Assembly: GCA_964416755.1 (NCBI GenBank)
Contig: CAYQFH010000067.1
Coordinates: forward strand, 1-14,518
Length of the DNA: 14,518 nucleotides
Direction of reading: 5' to 3'
Source of the DNA: Thiopontia sp964416755
GTDB taxonomy: Bacteria > Pseudomonadota > Gammaproteobacteria > GCF-002020875
Part shown: positions 1-7,556 of the stretch, one piece after another
Position numbering within the stretch: the first letter of the stretch is position 1
Layout: every line of letters begins with the position of its first letter
Translations under genes and position numbers: made by a program
The notes under the pieces: generated by a model
What the model saw: only the letters and a program-made list of their open reading frames with translations
Databases searched by the model: none
Told to the model about the DNA's origin: nothing

Positions 1-577
1 CGAAGAGCACGAAGAGCACGAAGAGCACGAAGAGCACGAAGAGCACGAAGAGCATACTCACCATGGATCTATTGATCCACACTTCTGGCTCGATCCAGTG
101 AACGCCGTTGCTATCGTCAACCATACAGTCGCTCTACTCAGCGAAACAGATCCAGACAACCGCAACCGCTACCACAACAATGGAGCCGCACTGACTGCAC
201 GACTCCAGCAGCTACACCAGCAGTTGCAGCAGGAGTTGAAACCGCTCGCAAACCGCCCCTTCATGGTCTACCACGACAGCTATCAGTATCTGGAACGACG
301 TTACCACCTACAGGTACTCGGCACCATTACCCAGCATGTCGAATTTGGCACCAGTGCAAAGCTGATGCAACAGGTGCGTGATCGTATTGAATCTCACCAG
401 GTGCGTTGTGTTTTCAAAGAGCCTCAGTTCTCCTCTAGGCTGGTGCAGGTAGCAATTGAGGGAAGCGATGCCCGTATTGGCATACTAGACCCACTTGGAA
501 GCACACTGATCGCTGGTCCAGAGCTCTATTTTCAGCTTATGAAAAACCTCTCAAAGAGCCTGAGGTCCTGCATATAA
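1..577 (+). CDS. znuA: Zinc ABC transporter substrate-binding protein ZnuA, 3' part (5' end outside window)
   Basis: This is the C-terminal part of a periplasmic zinc-binding lipo- or secreted protein that delivers Zn2+ to the ZnuBC transporter. The reading frame is open from base 2, so the GTG at 98 is an internal valine and not the start. The visible protein begins with six Glu-Glu-His units, then THHGS, then DPHFWLDP, the conserved block whose His is a zinc ligand in the ZnuA family. A second ligand block follows as YHDSYQYLE. RCVFKEPQF and the closing RSCI carry two cysteines, placed like the disulfide pair of E. coli ZnuA. LDPLGS near the end is also typical. The Glu/His-rich stretch corresponds to the charged flexible loop of zinc-specific cluster A-I proteins, which favours zinc over manganese. 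The gene ends 15 bases from the convergent HD-GYP gene. Its signal peptide, first zinc ligand and any Zur site lie outside the window. Confidence 0.93.
   Translation, partial: EEHEEHEEHEEHEEHEEHTHHGSIDPHFWLDPVNAVAIVNHTVALLSETDPDNRNRYHNNGAALTARLQQLHQQLQQELKPLANRPFMVYHDSYQYLERRYHLQVLGTITQHVEFGTSAKLMQQVRDRIESHQVRCVFKEPQFSSRLVQVAIEGSDARIGILDPLGSTLIAGPELYFQLMKNLSKSLRSCI
2..55 (+). repeat. In-frame 9-bp tandem repeat (six units) coding for Glu-Glu-His
   Basis: Five exact copies of GAAGAGCAC are followed by one copy ending in CAT instead of CAC. The unit is a multiple of three, so copy changes alter the protein without breaking the frame. It encodes the metal-binding loop of the zinc-binding protein. 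The window starts inside the array, so the true copy number is unknown. Confidence 0.95.
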
Positions 578-592
578 AATAGTCATGCCCTC

Positions 593-1801
593 CTAACCCT
601 GCATCTTCAGAAATTCGGTAATCTTGCCCATATCAAGGTCAAAATCTTCTGCTCTCACTCCTCTCTCAATCTGCTCCTCTTCTGAAAGGGAAAGATCAAT
701 ATTCTGTGTGGGTACAAACGAGTTTTTACTCAAATCGAAAAAGGCCTTCACTTTCGGCCGGGTCGGCAGTTCCTGATTACGCCCATCCACAACAGCCAAC
801 CGTTTAGAGGAGAGCTTCACCAACGAACCCACCGGAAAAACCCCCAGACATTTAATAAATTGATCCACCAGAGACTCATCAAGGTGGTTCATCTTTGCCA
901 ACTCACGCAGAATGGCAAAGGCTCGGATCTGGGCAATCCCCTCCTTATAGACCCGCTCGGCACATAACGCATCATAGATATCACAGATACTGATCATGCG
1001 ATCATAGCGGGTGAGCTCTTGTGCCGTTTTCCCCAACGGATACCCTTCACCATTGAGCTTCTCATGGTGATTGCTGACAATCTGGCGACTCAGTTCACTG
1101 ATCCCCTCTGTTTTGTAAACAATCTCCTTTGAGTAGGTTGCGTGTTTTTTCATCACTTCGAACTCTGCATCGGTCAACCTGCCGGGTTTATTCAGAATCC
1201 AGTCAGGAATCCTCACTTTACCGGTATCGTGCAGAAATGCACCGATCGCCAAATCCTGAATCAACTCCTTGTCCAGCTTCAGGTAGCGTCCAAATATCGA
1301 AATCAGTATCGAGACAGAGACAGAGTGTTCCAGCAGATATTGGTCTTTTTTTCGGATATTGATGACACACGCCAACGCATCAGGGTTATCAAAAATGGTT
1401 TCAATCGACTGACTGGTGAAGTCTGCAATCGGCTCGGGATCGACCGGCTGCCCTTGCAAGATATCGGACAAGACCCTTTCCTGAACATCTTTTGCCTCAT
1501 CAAACAGCTGTTTTGACTCAACCAGACGCTCAGTAAAACCATTATCCTCAAACGTGGCCCTATCTTTACTGCTCCCCTTTTCCTCAATAGATGACGCTGG
1601 TTCTGTATGATCTGCATGCTCCTCCAACCGCTTGCTGGTATCAACCTTGACTCGACGCACGCCAAGCTCGATCAGACGGTCAATACCCTTGCGACCCCTT
1701 ACAAAACCCGGCTGCTTGATTGTATACCCCTCCTTGGGCTCAACAACCTCGATCACATAGGAGCCCTCAACCAGTTTGGACACTTCTTGTTCAACAATCA
1801 T
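593..1801 (-). CDS. DUF3391/HD-GYP cyclic-di-GMP phosphodiesterase
   Basis: A 402-aa cytoplasmic protein predicted to hydrolyse cyclic-di-GMP. Residues 1 to about 60 match the DUF3391 N-terminal domain (GFVRGRKGIDRLIELGV). After a charged linker comes an HD-GYP domain at about 130-320: H159, the HD pair H191-D192 in HDTGK, H220, H245-H246, and the signature GEGYP at 251-255, followed by DIYDAL (D274 region). All expected metal and signature residues appear intact, so activity is likely. No transmembrane segment or receiver domain is seen. The ATG has AAGGTG about 5 bases upstream. The gene lies 82 bases downstream of a large hybrid kinase on the same strand, which suggests co-transcription and a shared signalling role. 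It is convergent with znuA. A small inverted repeat (1815-1832) sits just ahead of its start. Confidence 0.93.
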   Translation of the reverse strand: MIVEQEVSKLVEGSYVIEVVEPKEGYTIKQPGFVRGRKGIDRLIELGVRRVKVDTSKRLEEHADHTEPASSIEEKGSSKDRATFEDNGFTERLVESKQLFDEAKDVQERVLSDILQGQPVDPEPIADFTSQSIETIFDNPDALACVINIRKKDQYLLEHSVSVSILISIFGRYLKLDKELIQDLAIGAFLHDTGKVRIPDWILNKPGRLTDAEFEVMKKHATYSKEIVYKTEGISELSRQIVSNHHEKLNGEGYPLGKTAQELTRYDRMISICDIYDALCAERVYKEGIAQIRAFAILRELAKMNHLDESLVDQFIKCLGVFPVGSLVKLSSKRLAVVDGRNQELPTRPKVKAFFDLSKNSFVPTQNIDLSLSEEEQIERGVRAEDFDLDMGKITEFLKMQG

Positions 1802-1814
1802 GCAGCACCTTATT

Positions 1815-1832
1815 AAAGTGATTTAGCACTTT
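1815..1832 (-). other. Small inverted repeat between kinase and HD-GYP genes
   Basis: AAAGTG and CACTTT arms flank a 6-base loop in the 82-base gap. On the coding strand a few T residues follow, but the stem is short and AT-rich. It could be a weak terminator, a processing hairpin, or chance. Confidence 0.3.
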
Positions 1833-1883
1833 CAACCTTCCCTGTCGGTTCTGAATCAGTTGAGTAACCATAGCAGGCTCTCC

Positions 1884-4800
1884 TTACAAAATCTTTCCCA
1901 ACTCGACCATCAAATCCATGGTGAGTTGTGGCACCAGTTCTATCTTTTCTTCATCAATCACAGACTGAACAATCCCGGCTCTTCTGGAAATCTCAAAAAA
2001 TCCAAAGGAGGCTGCACTCCCCTTTACGGTATGAGCCACCTTGCGCAACTCTCCCCAATCCTTCTTGGCCAGTGCTGTTTTGAGTGCAGCATTATAGTTG
2101 GCAGCACTCTCCCTGAAAATCTCAATCAACTCATCATCTACCGCCTCATCCACCATCTCCGTATCAAGTGAGGCCATCGCGCCACTCTTGTCAACTATAA
2201 AATCTTCAGCTGTAACCGGCAGGTGTGTAAATGCCTTCTCTTCCTGATTCCATCGCTGCACCATATTTCGAGCCATCTGCGCAATTATCTCTCCACTGAA
2301 TGGCTTCTGCACAAACAATACTCCGCGCCCAAGCTCTCTATTAATGGTTGTCAGATCAACATCGGAATGCGCTGTGACAATTACGATCTGTATCTCTCGA
2401 TCCAGCCGACGTAGTGCCTTTGCAGTCTCCAGGCCGGTCATGCCTGGTGGCATCTTCATATCAATAAATGCCACCGGGTACGGACGTCCCTGATTGAGTG
2501 CCTGACACGCCATCTCAACCCCTTCACGCCCCTGCCTTGCTGTAGTTAACTCAAACTCACCCGGATCCTGCCGTTCGATTCCGAGACTATCCAGCTCTTC
2601 AGCAAACGGTTGATCTCCTTCGAGCACTGCTTTATAGAGATCCAGCACACTCTGCTCATCATCAATTACCAGCAGTGGATATGGCGCAGTTTCATAGCTT
2701 TGAACTATCTCTTTGGCAGGATTTGGCAGGGTTTTCAGTCTACTCTGACCACGATTGAGATATCGATTCAGTATCCTGCTCAGCTCAGCCTTATCGATCG
2801 GTTTCTGCAGAAATTCATTACCCCCAGCTTCGTCAAACTGTTTTCTATGCTGCTGCATGACATTGGCCGTGAGAGCAACTATAGGCGTCTGATCCCCTCT
2901 TTCCCGCAGTGCAGTAGTCGCCTCAAGACCATCCATGATCGGCATCTGCATATCCATCAGAATCAGATCAAAATGGTGCTGACCGGCAATCTGTAGCGCC
3001 TCTTTTCCATTATTGGCAATCGTTACGGTAAGCCCGAATGACTCCAGTACCCGTCTCACCAGTATCTGTAGCTCTATCGTATCCTCAACCGCCAGCACAT
3101 AACCGCTAAACTGCTGCTCGAGTACCGAAGAATTTCCATCACCCTCTATCTCTTGCTCAGCAAGCAGCTCACTCTCCTGTAACGGTACTCTGAAGGTAAA
3201 GGTGGACCCTTCTCCTGGCACACTGACGACCTCAATCATCCCTTCCATCTGTTCTGCCAATACCCGGGAGATATGCAATCCCAGACCAGTTCCACCATAG
3301 CGCCTGGAGATACTACTATCGGCCTGTTCAAAAGGTTTGAAGAGACGCGCCAATGTCTCTTGGTCCATGCCGATTCCACTATCCTCAACCACAAAACAGA
3401 ACTGTCCACCCTCTTTTGAACAGGTCAGTTTGACCTCTCCCTCTTCGGTGAACTTGATCGCATTGCCAATTAGGTTGATGAGTATCTGTCCGATTCGTTT
3501 ACCATCTCCCCATAGCTGGTATTTGGGAGAAAGTTGCTGTTCGATCTCAAATAAGATCCCTCTATCCTGCGCAGTCACCTCAAACATGTGCTTCAGATCA
3601 TTCAACAAGGATGTCAGATCAAAAGGGGCAAAATCGAGAGTAAATTTCCCGGACTCGATTTTTGAGAGGTCGAGTATGTCATTGACAAGCGCCAACTGAT
3701 GCTTACCGGCACTGGAGATCGCACTGAGCACCTGCTGAGCATCACCCTGTTGGCATAGGCTGCCGCCACAGTTACCACTCTCTTGCAGATGTTCGGTATT
3801 GCCAATGATGGCAGTGAGTGGTGTGCGTAGCTCATGGCTCATGGTTGCCAGGAAATCATCCTTGCTCTTGAGCAGCTTTTTACTGGTCTCCATCTGCTCC
3901 TCATGCCAACCCAGCACCTGGTTAAAGGCCTCACTGATCTCACTGATCTCGTTACTCCCCTCTATCACAATTCTCGATCGATAATCTGCACTGCCTACAA
4001 TGCCTTTGATCTGATCCAGAAGCCGGGTTGTAGAGCGGTTGATCGCAATGGAGATCAATCCACCCCATAATACGAGGACTACAAAGGTTGCAAAGGCAGT
4101 ATAGAAATAGTGATCATGCAGTTGCTCCTCCTCAGATTCTGCAAATTGTCTGAATGAGGTAAACTGATCCACAGCAGCGGCTTCGAATTGATGCGCCGAT
4201 TTCCGCATCGCACCCTGCAACCCACTCTCATGATCAAACCCCAGTCTCGCAGAGTATTTGATCACTGTCTCCAATGCAGTACGGTAATCCATCAATAGCG
4301 CTTGCAGATCGTTTAACTCTGTTGATTTGGAGATCTCTACATCAACCTGCTGCTGCAGTGTGTCCATCGCACTCATCAAACGCAACTGAGTCTCTGCACT
4401 TTTCTGCTGGAAGAAAACTGGCACATGCTGCATTGCTGAAATCCAGTAAAAATGCAGTCTGCTCTCAGGCTCAACCAAATTCATACGCTCAATCAGGAGG
4501 CGCTTGAATCGGTTCATCTCCCCCGTTGCTCCAAGCTCCGTAGTCAATCCGATCTGCTGTTTGAGGCTCACAATCTCTCTGAACATAGCACTGTAGTGAT
4601 CCAGAAGCGTACTCAGTTTCTGGATACCTTGAGTGTTATACTGATACGGTTGCAAAATAGAGACGATTTGCTCAATATCCACACGCAGATGAACTACAAA
4701 CGCATCAAATATTTGTGCATCATTCAAATCATTGCGAGCCAGAAAATCTTTCTCATAGCGACGTAGTTCGAGAAGATCCTGATGGATATCAGCAATACCA

Positions 4801-4925
4801 TCTTCAGCAGAATCGAGCTGTTTCAGCTGTTCGGAGTGGAAGTGTTCCAGAAGCAGTATCGTACCGCCAAACAATATGAGACCAAGGCTCATCAGGAGCA
4901 ACATCCCACGAAGACTGATTTTCAT
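1884..4925 (-). CDS. Membrane hybrid histidine kinase (HBM-like sensor, HAMP, HisKA, HATPase, REC, REC, Hpt)
   Basis: A 1013-aa tripartite phosphorelay kinase of the inner membrane. A short N-terminal cytoplasmic tail leads to TM1 (about 8-27). Residues 30-272 are an all-helical periplasmic sensor; LELRRYEKDFLARND (52-66) resembles the helical bimodular (HBM) motif. TM2 is about 275-296, then HAMP to about 350. HisKA has H364 in SHELRTPL. The ATPase domain has N488, DSGIGM (515-520) and GGTGLGL (544-550). REC1 carries acidic D615, phospho-acceptor D658, T686 and K708. REC2 carries D755-D756, D822, T851 and K874, with an unusually long stretch between beta1 and the D822 strand. The C-terminal Hpt has H965 in AHTVKGSAASFG. 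All phosphotransfer residues are present. AGGA lies 9 bases before the ATG. It follows modC by 119 bases and precedes the HD-GYP gene. The ligand and final response regulator are not evident. Confidence 0.93.
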   Translation of the reverse strand: MKISLRGMLLLMSLGLILFGGTILLLEHFHSEQLKQLDSAEDGIADIHQDLLELRRYEKDFLARNDLNDAQIFDAFVVHLRVDIEQIVSILQPYQYNTQGIQKLSTLLDHYSAMFREIVSLKQQIGLTTELGATGEMNRFKRLLIERMNLVEPESRLHFYWISAMQHVPVFFQQKSAETQLRLMSAMDTLQQQVDVEISKSTELNDLQALLMDYRTALETVIKYSARLGFDHESGLQGAMRKSAHQFEAAAVDQFTSFRQFAESEEEQLHDHYFYTAFATFVVLVLWGGLISIAINRSTTRLLDQIKGIVGSADYRSRIVIEGSNEISEISEAFNQVLGWHEEQMETSKKLLKSKDDFLATMSHELRTPLTAIIGNTEHLQESGNCGGSLCQQGDAQQVLSAISSAGKHQLALVNDILDLSKIESGKFTLDFAPFDLTSLLNDLKHMFEVTAQDRGILFEIEQQLSPKYQLWGDGKRIGQILINLIGNAIKFTEEGEVKLTCSKEGGQFCFVVEDSGIGMDQETLARLFKPFEQADSSISRRYGGTGLGLHISRVLAEQMEGMIEVVSVPGEGSTFTFRVPLQESELLAEQEIEGDGNSSVLEQQFSGYVLAVEDTIELQILVRRVLESFGLTVTIANNGKEALQIAGQHHFDLILMDMQMPIMDGLEATTALRERGDQTPIVALTANVMQQHRKQFDEAGGNEFLQKPIDKAELSRILNRYLNRGQSRLKTLPNPAKEIVQSYETAPYPLLVIDDEQSVLDLYKAVLEGDQPFAEELDSLGIERQDPGEFELTTARQGREGVEMACQALNQGRPYPVAFIDMKMPPGMTGLETAKALRRLDREIQIVIVTAHSDVDLTTINRELGRGVLFVQKPFSGEIIAQMARNMVQRWNQEEKAFTHLPVTAEDFIVDKSGAMASLDTEMVDEAVDDELIEIFRESAANYNAALKTALAKKDWGELRKVAHTVKGSAASFGFFEISRRAGIVQSVIDEEKIELVPQLTMDLMVELGKIL

Positions 4926-5044
4926 TGCTGAGTTTCCTACCCCTTACTCTTTGACACCCCGGATCATCTCAAAATTCATACTAGCAGATTATTTACAATT
5001 GCGAATCATTGACTTCTGCGCCTCACAGCAGATCCCACAAACAC
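4926..5044 (-). promoter_or_regulatory. Gap between modC and kinase gene with a weak candidate promoter and a Fur-like AT-rich motif
   Basis: The gap is 119 bases. On the minus strand TTCGCA and TAGTAT (16-base spacing, 4 of 6 matches each to the sigma70 boxes) could drive the kinase gene. The plus-strand motif AATTGCGAATCATT (4997-5010) overlaps the -35 region and loosely resembles half of a Fur box. A short hairpin, TCTGC and GCAGA arms at 5015-5032, follows modC but has no T-run. None of these is strong alone. Confidence 0.3.
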
Positions 5045-6106
5045 TTAAACCAGCGCAACACTCTTCACCTGCACAAACAGCGATCTTCCCTGCTGCAGAT
5101 CCAGTAACGTTGCAGACTTTCGGGTCAGGCGTGCCAACAACTTTGTACCATTGAGATCCAGACGCACCATCATCTGTGCACTCCCTTCCATCACCACCTC
5201 CTCCACCACTGCAGGAAAGATATTGAGGATGCTGGTCTCTGTCTGACGTGTCAGCGTCAGACTGACATCCCTGGCCAGTACCCGCAGACGTACAGCGGTA
5301 TCCAGCTGCAGTCCCCGATGAGTAACCGCAAAACGTCCGCCAGAGAATTCGATATAGGTAAGGTCAAACCGGGAATCATGCTCCACCACTCTGGCCTCAA
5401 TCAACGCTGCGGCATCGTCTCCATGAGCCAGCGGTAGATCCAGCCGGGTCATCATCTCAGTAACCGGACCACTGCTTTCTACTCGCCCATGATCCATCAA
5501 TACCAGATGATCTGCCAGACGGGCAATCTCATCTGCAGAGTGACTCACATAGAGCAGCGGGATCTGCAGCATCTCATGCAACCGTTCCAGATAGGGGAGG
5601 ATCTCCCGCTTGCGGCGCTGATCCAGTGCGGCAAGCGGCTCATCCATCATCAACAGCTTGGGACAGAGTGCAAGCGCTCGGGCAATGGCAACCCGCTGAC
5701 GCTCACCACCCGAGAGGTTGTCGGTTGAACGCTGCAACAGCGGCTCCAGCTCCAGCAGACGCACTGCACGATCCAGTGCGATACAGCGTTTCTCCGGAAG
5801 AATGCGCCGGACTCCGTACTGTAGATTCTGCATCACATTGAGATGCGGAAACAGGCTCGCCTCCTGAAACACATAACCAATCGGTCGCTTGTGGACGGGA
5901 ATTGAACGACTCCCCTCTTGCCACACCTCCCCATTGACATGGAGGCGAGATTCGTCAGTGGCTTCAAGCCCGGCAATTGCACGTAGCAGCGTGGTCTTGC
6001 CACAGCCGGAGGGGCCGAAGATGCCGGTTACCCCCATCGCTGGGAGGTTGAGATCCACATCCAGCTGGAACCCTTCACGCTGAAGCTGAAACCGTGCCTC
6101 GATCAC
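5045..6106 (-). CDS. modC: Molybdate ABC transporter ATP-binding protein ModC
   Basis: A 353-aa cytoplasmic ATPase that powers molybdate import with ModB. The nucleotide-binding domain shows Walker A GPSGCGKTT (31-39), Q-loop Q81, the ABC signature LSGGERQ (131-137), Walker B LLMMDEP (151-157) and the switch H189. The C-terminal region, about 290-352, beginning TSILNIFPAVVEE, is a Mop/TOBE-type oxyanion-binding domain, which separates ModC from sulfate and other ATPases. Length is normal for the family (E. coli ModC is 352 aa). It starts with GTG, overlapping the modB stop by four bases (GTGA), and has AGGTGG just upstream, so translation is probably coupled to modB. Confidence 0.96.
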   Translation of the reverse strand: MIEARFQLQREGFQLDVDLNLPAMGVTGIFGPSGCGKTTLLRAIAGLEATDESRLHVNGEVWQEGSRSIPVHKRPIGYVFQEASLFPHLNVMQNLQYGVRRILPEKRCIALDRAVRLLELEPLLQRSTDNLSGGERQRVAIARALALCPKLLMMDEPLAALDQRRKREILPYLERLHEMLQIPLLYVSHSADEIARLADHLVLMDHGRVESSGPVTEMMTRLDLPLAHGDDAAALIEARVVEHDSRFDLTYIEFSGGRFAVTHRGLQLDTAVRLRVLARDVSLTLTRQTETSILNIFPAVVEEVVMEGSAQMMVRLDLNGTKLLARLTRKSATLLDLQQGRSLFVQVKSVALV

Positions 6107-6789
6107 CGCCCCACCTGCATCACGGAGAAACGACGGTTGACACTGTAGACCAGCAGCAACAGCAAAAACGAGAAGAGCAGCAGCCCACCCGAGAGCAGAT
6201 GAGCCTGCCCGTACTCCATCACCTCGACATGATCATAGATGGCAATGGAGAGCAGCTGAGTCTCACCGGGGATATTGCCACCGATCATCAGCACCACACC
6301 AAATTCTCCGATGGTGTGAGCAAAGCCAAGCACAATGGCGCTGAGAAAACCGGGTCGGGCCAGTGGTACGGCAACCGTAAAGAAACGATCCAGTGGAGAG
6401 GCACGTAGCGTCGCTGCCACTTCCAGTGGCCGATCACCGATTGCGGCAAAGGCATTCTGCAGGGGCTGCACCACAAAGGGCATGGAGTAGATCACCGAAC
6501 CAATCACCAGGCCGGTAAAGGTAAAGGGCAGCGGTGCTCCCCCCAACAGTTCAACCAGACCACCAATGGGCCCTTCACGACCCAGCGCCACCAGCAGATA
6601 GAAGCCTAATACAGTCGGAGGAAGTACCAGAGGCAGCGCAACCACCGCTTCCAATAGCACCTTGAAGCGCCAGCGGCTACGCGCCAACCACCACGCCAGC
6701 GGAGTTCCGATCAGCAGCAGCACAAAAGTACTGATGGTCGCCAGCTTGAGGGTAATCAACAGTGCAGTAAGGTCGTTATCGGTCAGCAT
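6103..6789 (-). CDS. modB: Molybdate ABC transporter permease ModB
   Basis: A 228-aa inner-membrane permease that forms the molybdate channel. Five hydrophobic segments are visible at about 10-33, 44-70, 89-110, 147-170 and 197-217. The cytoplasmic coupling (EAA) loop is EVAATLRASPLDRF (123-136), followed by VPLARPG and the conserved HTIGEFGVVLMIGG stretch, both characteristic of ModB. Its ATG directly follows the modA TAG with no spacer. No Shine-Dalgarno sequence is seen before it, so translation probably depends on ribosomes terminating on modA. The 3' end overlaps modC. Confidence 0.96.
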   Translation of the reverse strand: MLTDNDLTALLITLKLATISTFVLLLIGTPLAWWLARSRWRFKVLLEAVVALPLVLPPTVLGFYLLVALGREGPIGGLVELLGGAPLPFTFTGLVIGSVIYSMPFVVQPLQNAFAAIGDRPLEVAATLRASPLDRFFTVAVPLARPGFLSAIVLGFAHTIGEFGVVLMIGGNIPGETQLLSIAIYDHVEVMEYGQAHLLSGGLLLFSFLLLLLVYSVNRRFSVMQVGR

Positions 6790-7542
6790 CTACGGGGTAC
6801 GATACCCATAACTGCGGATGATCTCCAGCGCGGGCTCACTACGCAGATAATCAACAAAGGCGACCGCTGTCGGACTTTGCTTCAGCAGTACTGCCTGCTG
6901 TTCGATGGGTGAATAGAGTTCTGGTGGAATATGCCAGAGTGAACCGTCTCCTCCCTGCACCTGAGCATGGGCGACCAACCCCAGTTCGGCATTACCACTC
7001 TTCACAAATTGAAATGCTTGTCCCACGCTCTCGCCACGTACCATACGGCCCATCAGCAACTGTTCAACGCCAAGTGCATCAATCACCTCTTTGGCAGCTC
7101 GCCCATAAGGGGCCAGTTTGGGGTTGGCAATGGCCAAATAGCGGAACGTCCCCTGTTTCAAGACTACACCTTGCGGATCGACCAGTGCGCTTTGGGGGCT
7201 CCACAACACCAACTGCCCCAACGCATAGGTAAAACGGCTATCGGGAACCGCCCTCCCCTCCTGCTCCAGACGTTGTGGGCGCAGTCCGTCTGCCGCCATG
7301 AAAAGATCGAAAGGGGCACCATGACGAATCTGTGCATAATGTTTTCCAGTGGAGCTGAAGCTGAGCTTTACCTTGTCACCACTCTGCTGCTCAAATCGCT
7401 GTGCAAGCGCCTGTGCAGCGGCAATGAAGTTACTGGCCACCGCCACCCGAATCTCTGCAGCATTGACGGAGAACGGTGAAAGCAAAGCGACAACCGTGAT
7501 GTAACCGCACAACTTTCTGAGTATTACACAATCGATACGCAA
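6790..7542 (-). CDS. modA: Periplasmic molybdate-binding protein ModA
   Basis: A 250-aa exported solute-binding protein that captures molybdate or tungstate. A signal peptide occupies about residues 1-28 (basic start, hydrophobic core LCGYITVVALLSPF, cleavage probably after SVNA). Mature-protein motifs are VAVASNF (33-39), SFSSTGKHYAQI (61-72), DLFMAADG (79-86) and NPKLAPYGRAA (140-150), all typical of ModA; the serines of SFSS lie in the expected oxyanion pocket. No ATG is available: the best start is TTG at 7542, which gives a complete signal peptide, with GGGG about 8 bases upstream. The PDC-like gene ends 14 bases upstream and modB starts immediately after the stop. Confidence 0.94.
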   Translation of the reverse strand: MRIDCVILRKLCGYITVVALLSPFSVNAAEIRVAVASNFIAAAQALAQRFEQQSGDKVKLSFSSTGKHYAQIRHGAPFDLFMAADGLRPQRLEQEGRAVPDSRFTYALGQLVLWSPQSALVDPQGVVLKQGTFRYLAIANPKLAPYGRAAKEVIDALGVEQLLMGRMVRGESVGQAFQFVKSGNAELGLVAHAQVQGGDGSLWHIPPELYSPIEQQAVLLKQSPTAVAFVDYLRSEPALEIIRSYGYRTP

Positions 7543-7556
7543 GATTAATACCCCAT

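Noticed and set aside
1..55. CRISPR or satellite array at the left edge
   Set aside because: Units are contiguous 9-mers without spacers and lie in frame inside znuA.
98..577. GTG at 98 as start of a 159-aa protein
   Set aside because: The frame is open upstream to the window edge and carries the His-rich loop and DPHFWLDP motif of ZnuA, so 98 is internal.
6967..7479. 170-aa open frame opposite modA
   Set aside because: Antisense to a well-supported modA; no family resemblance.
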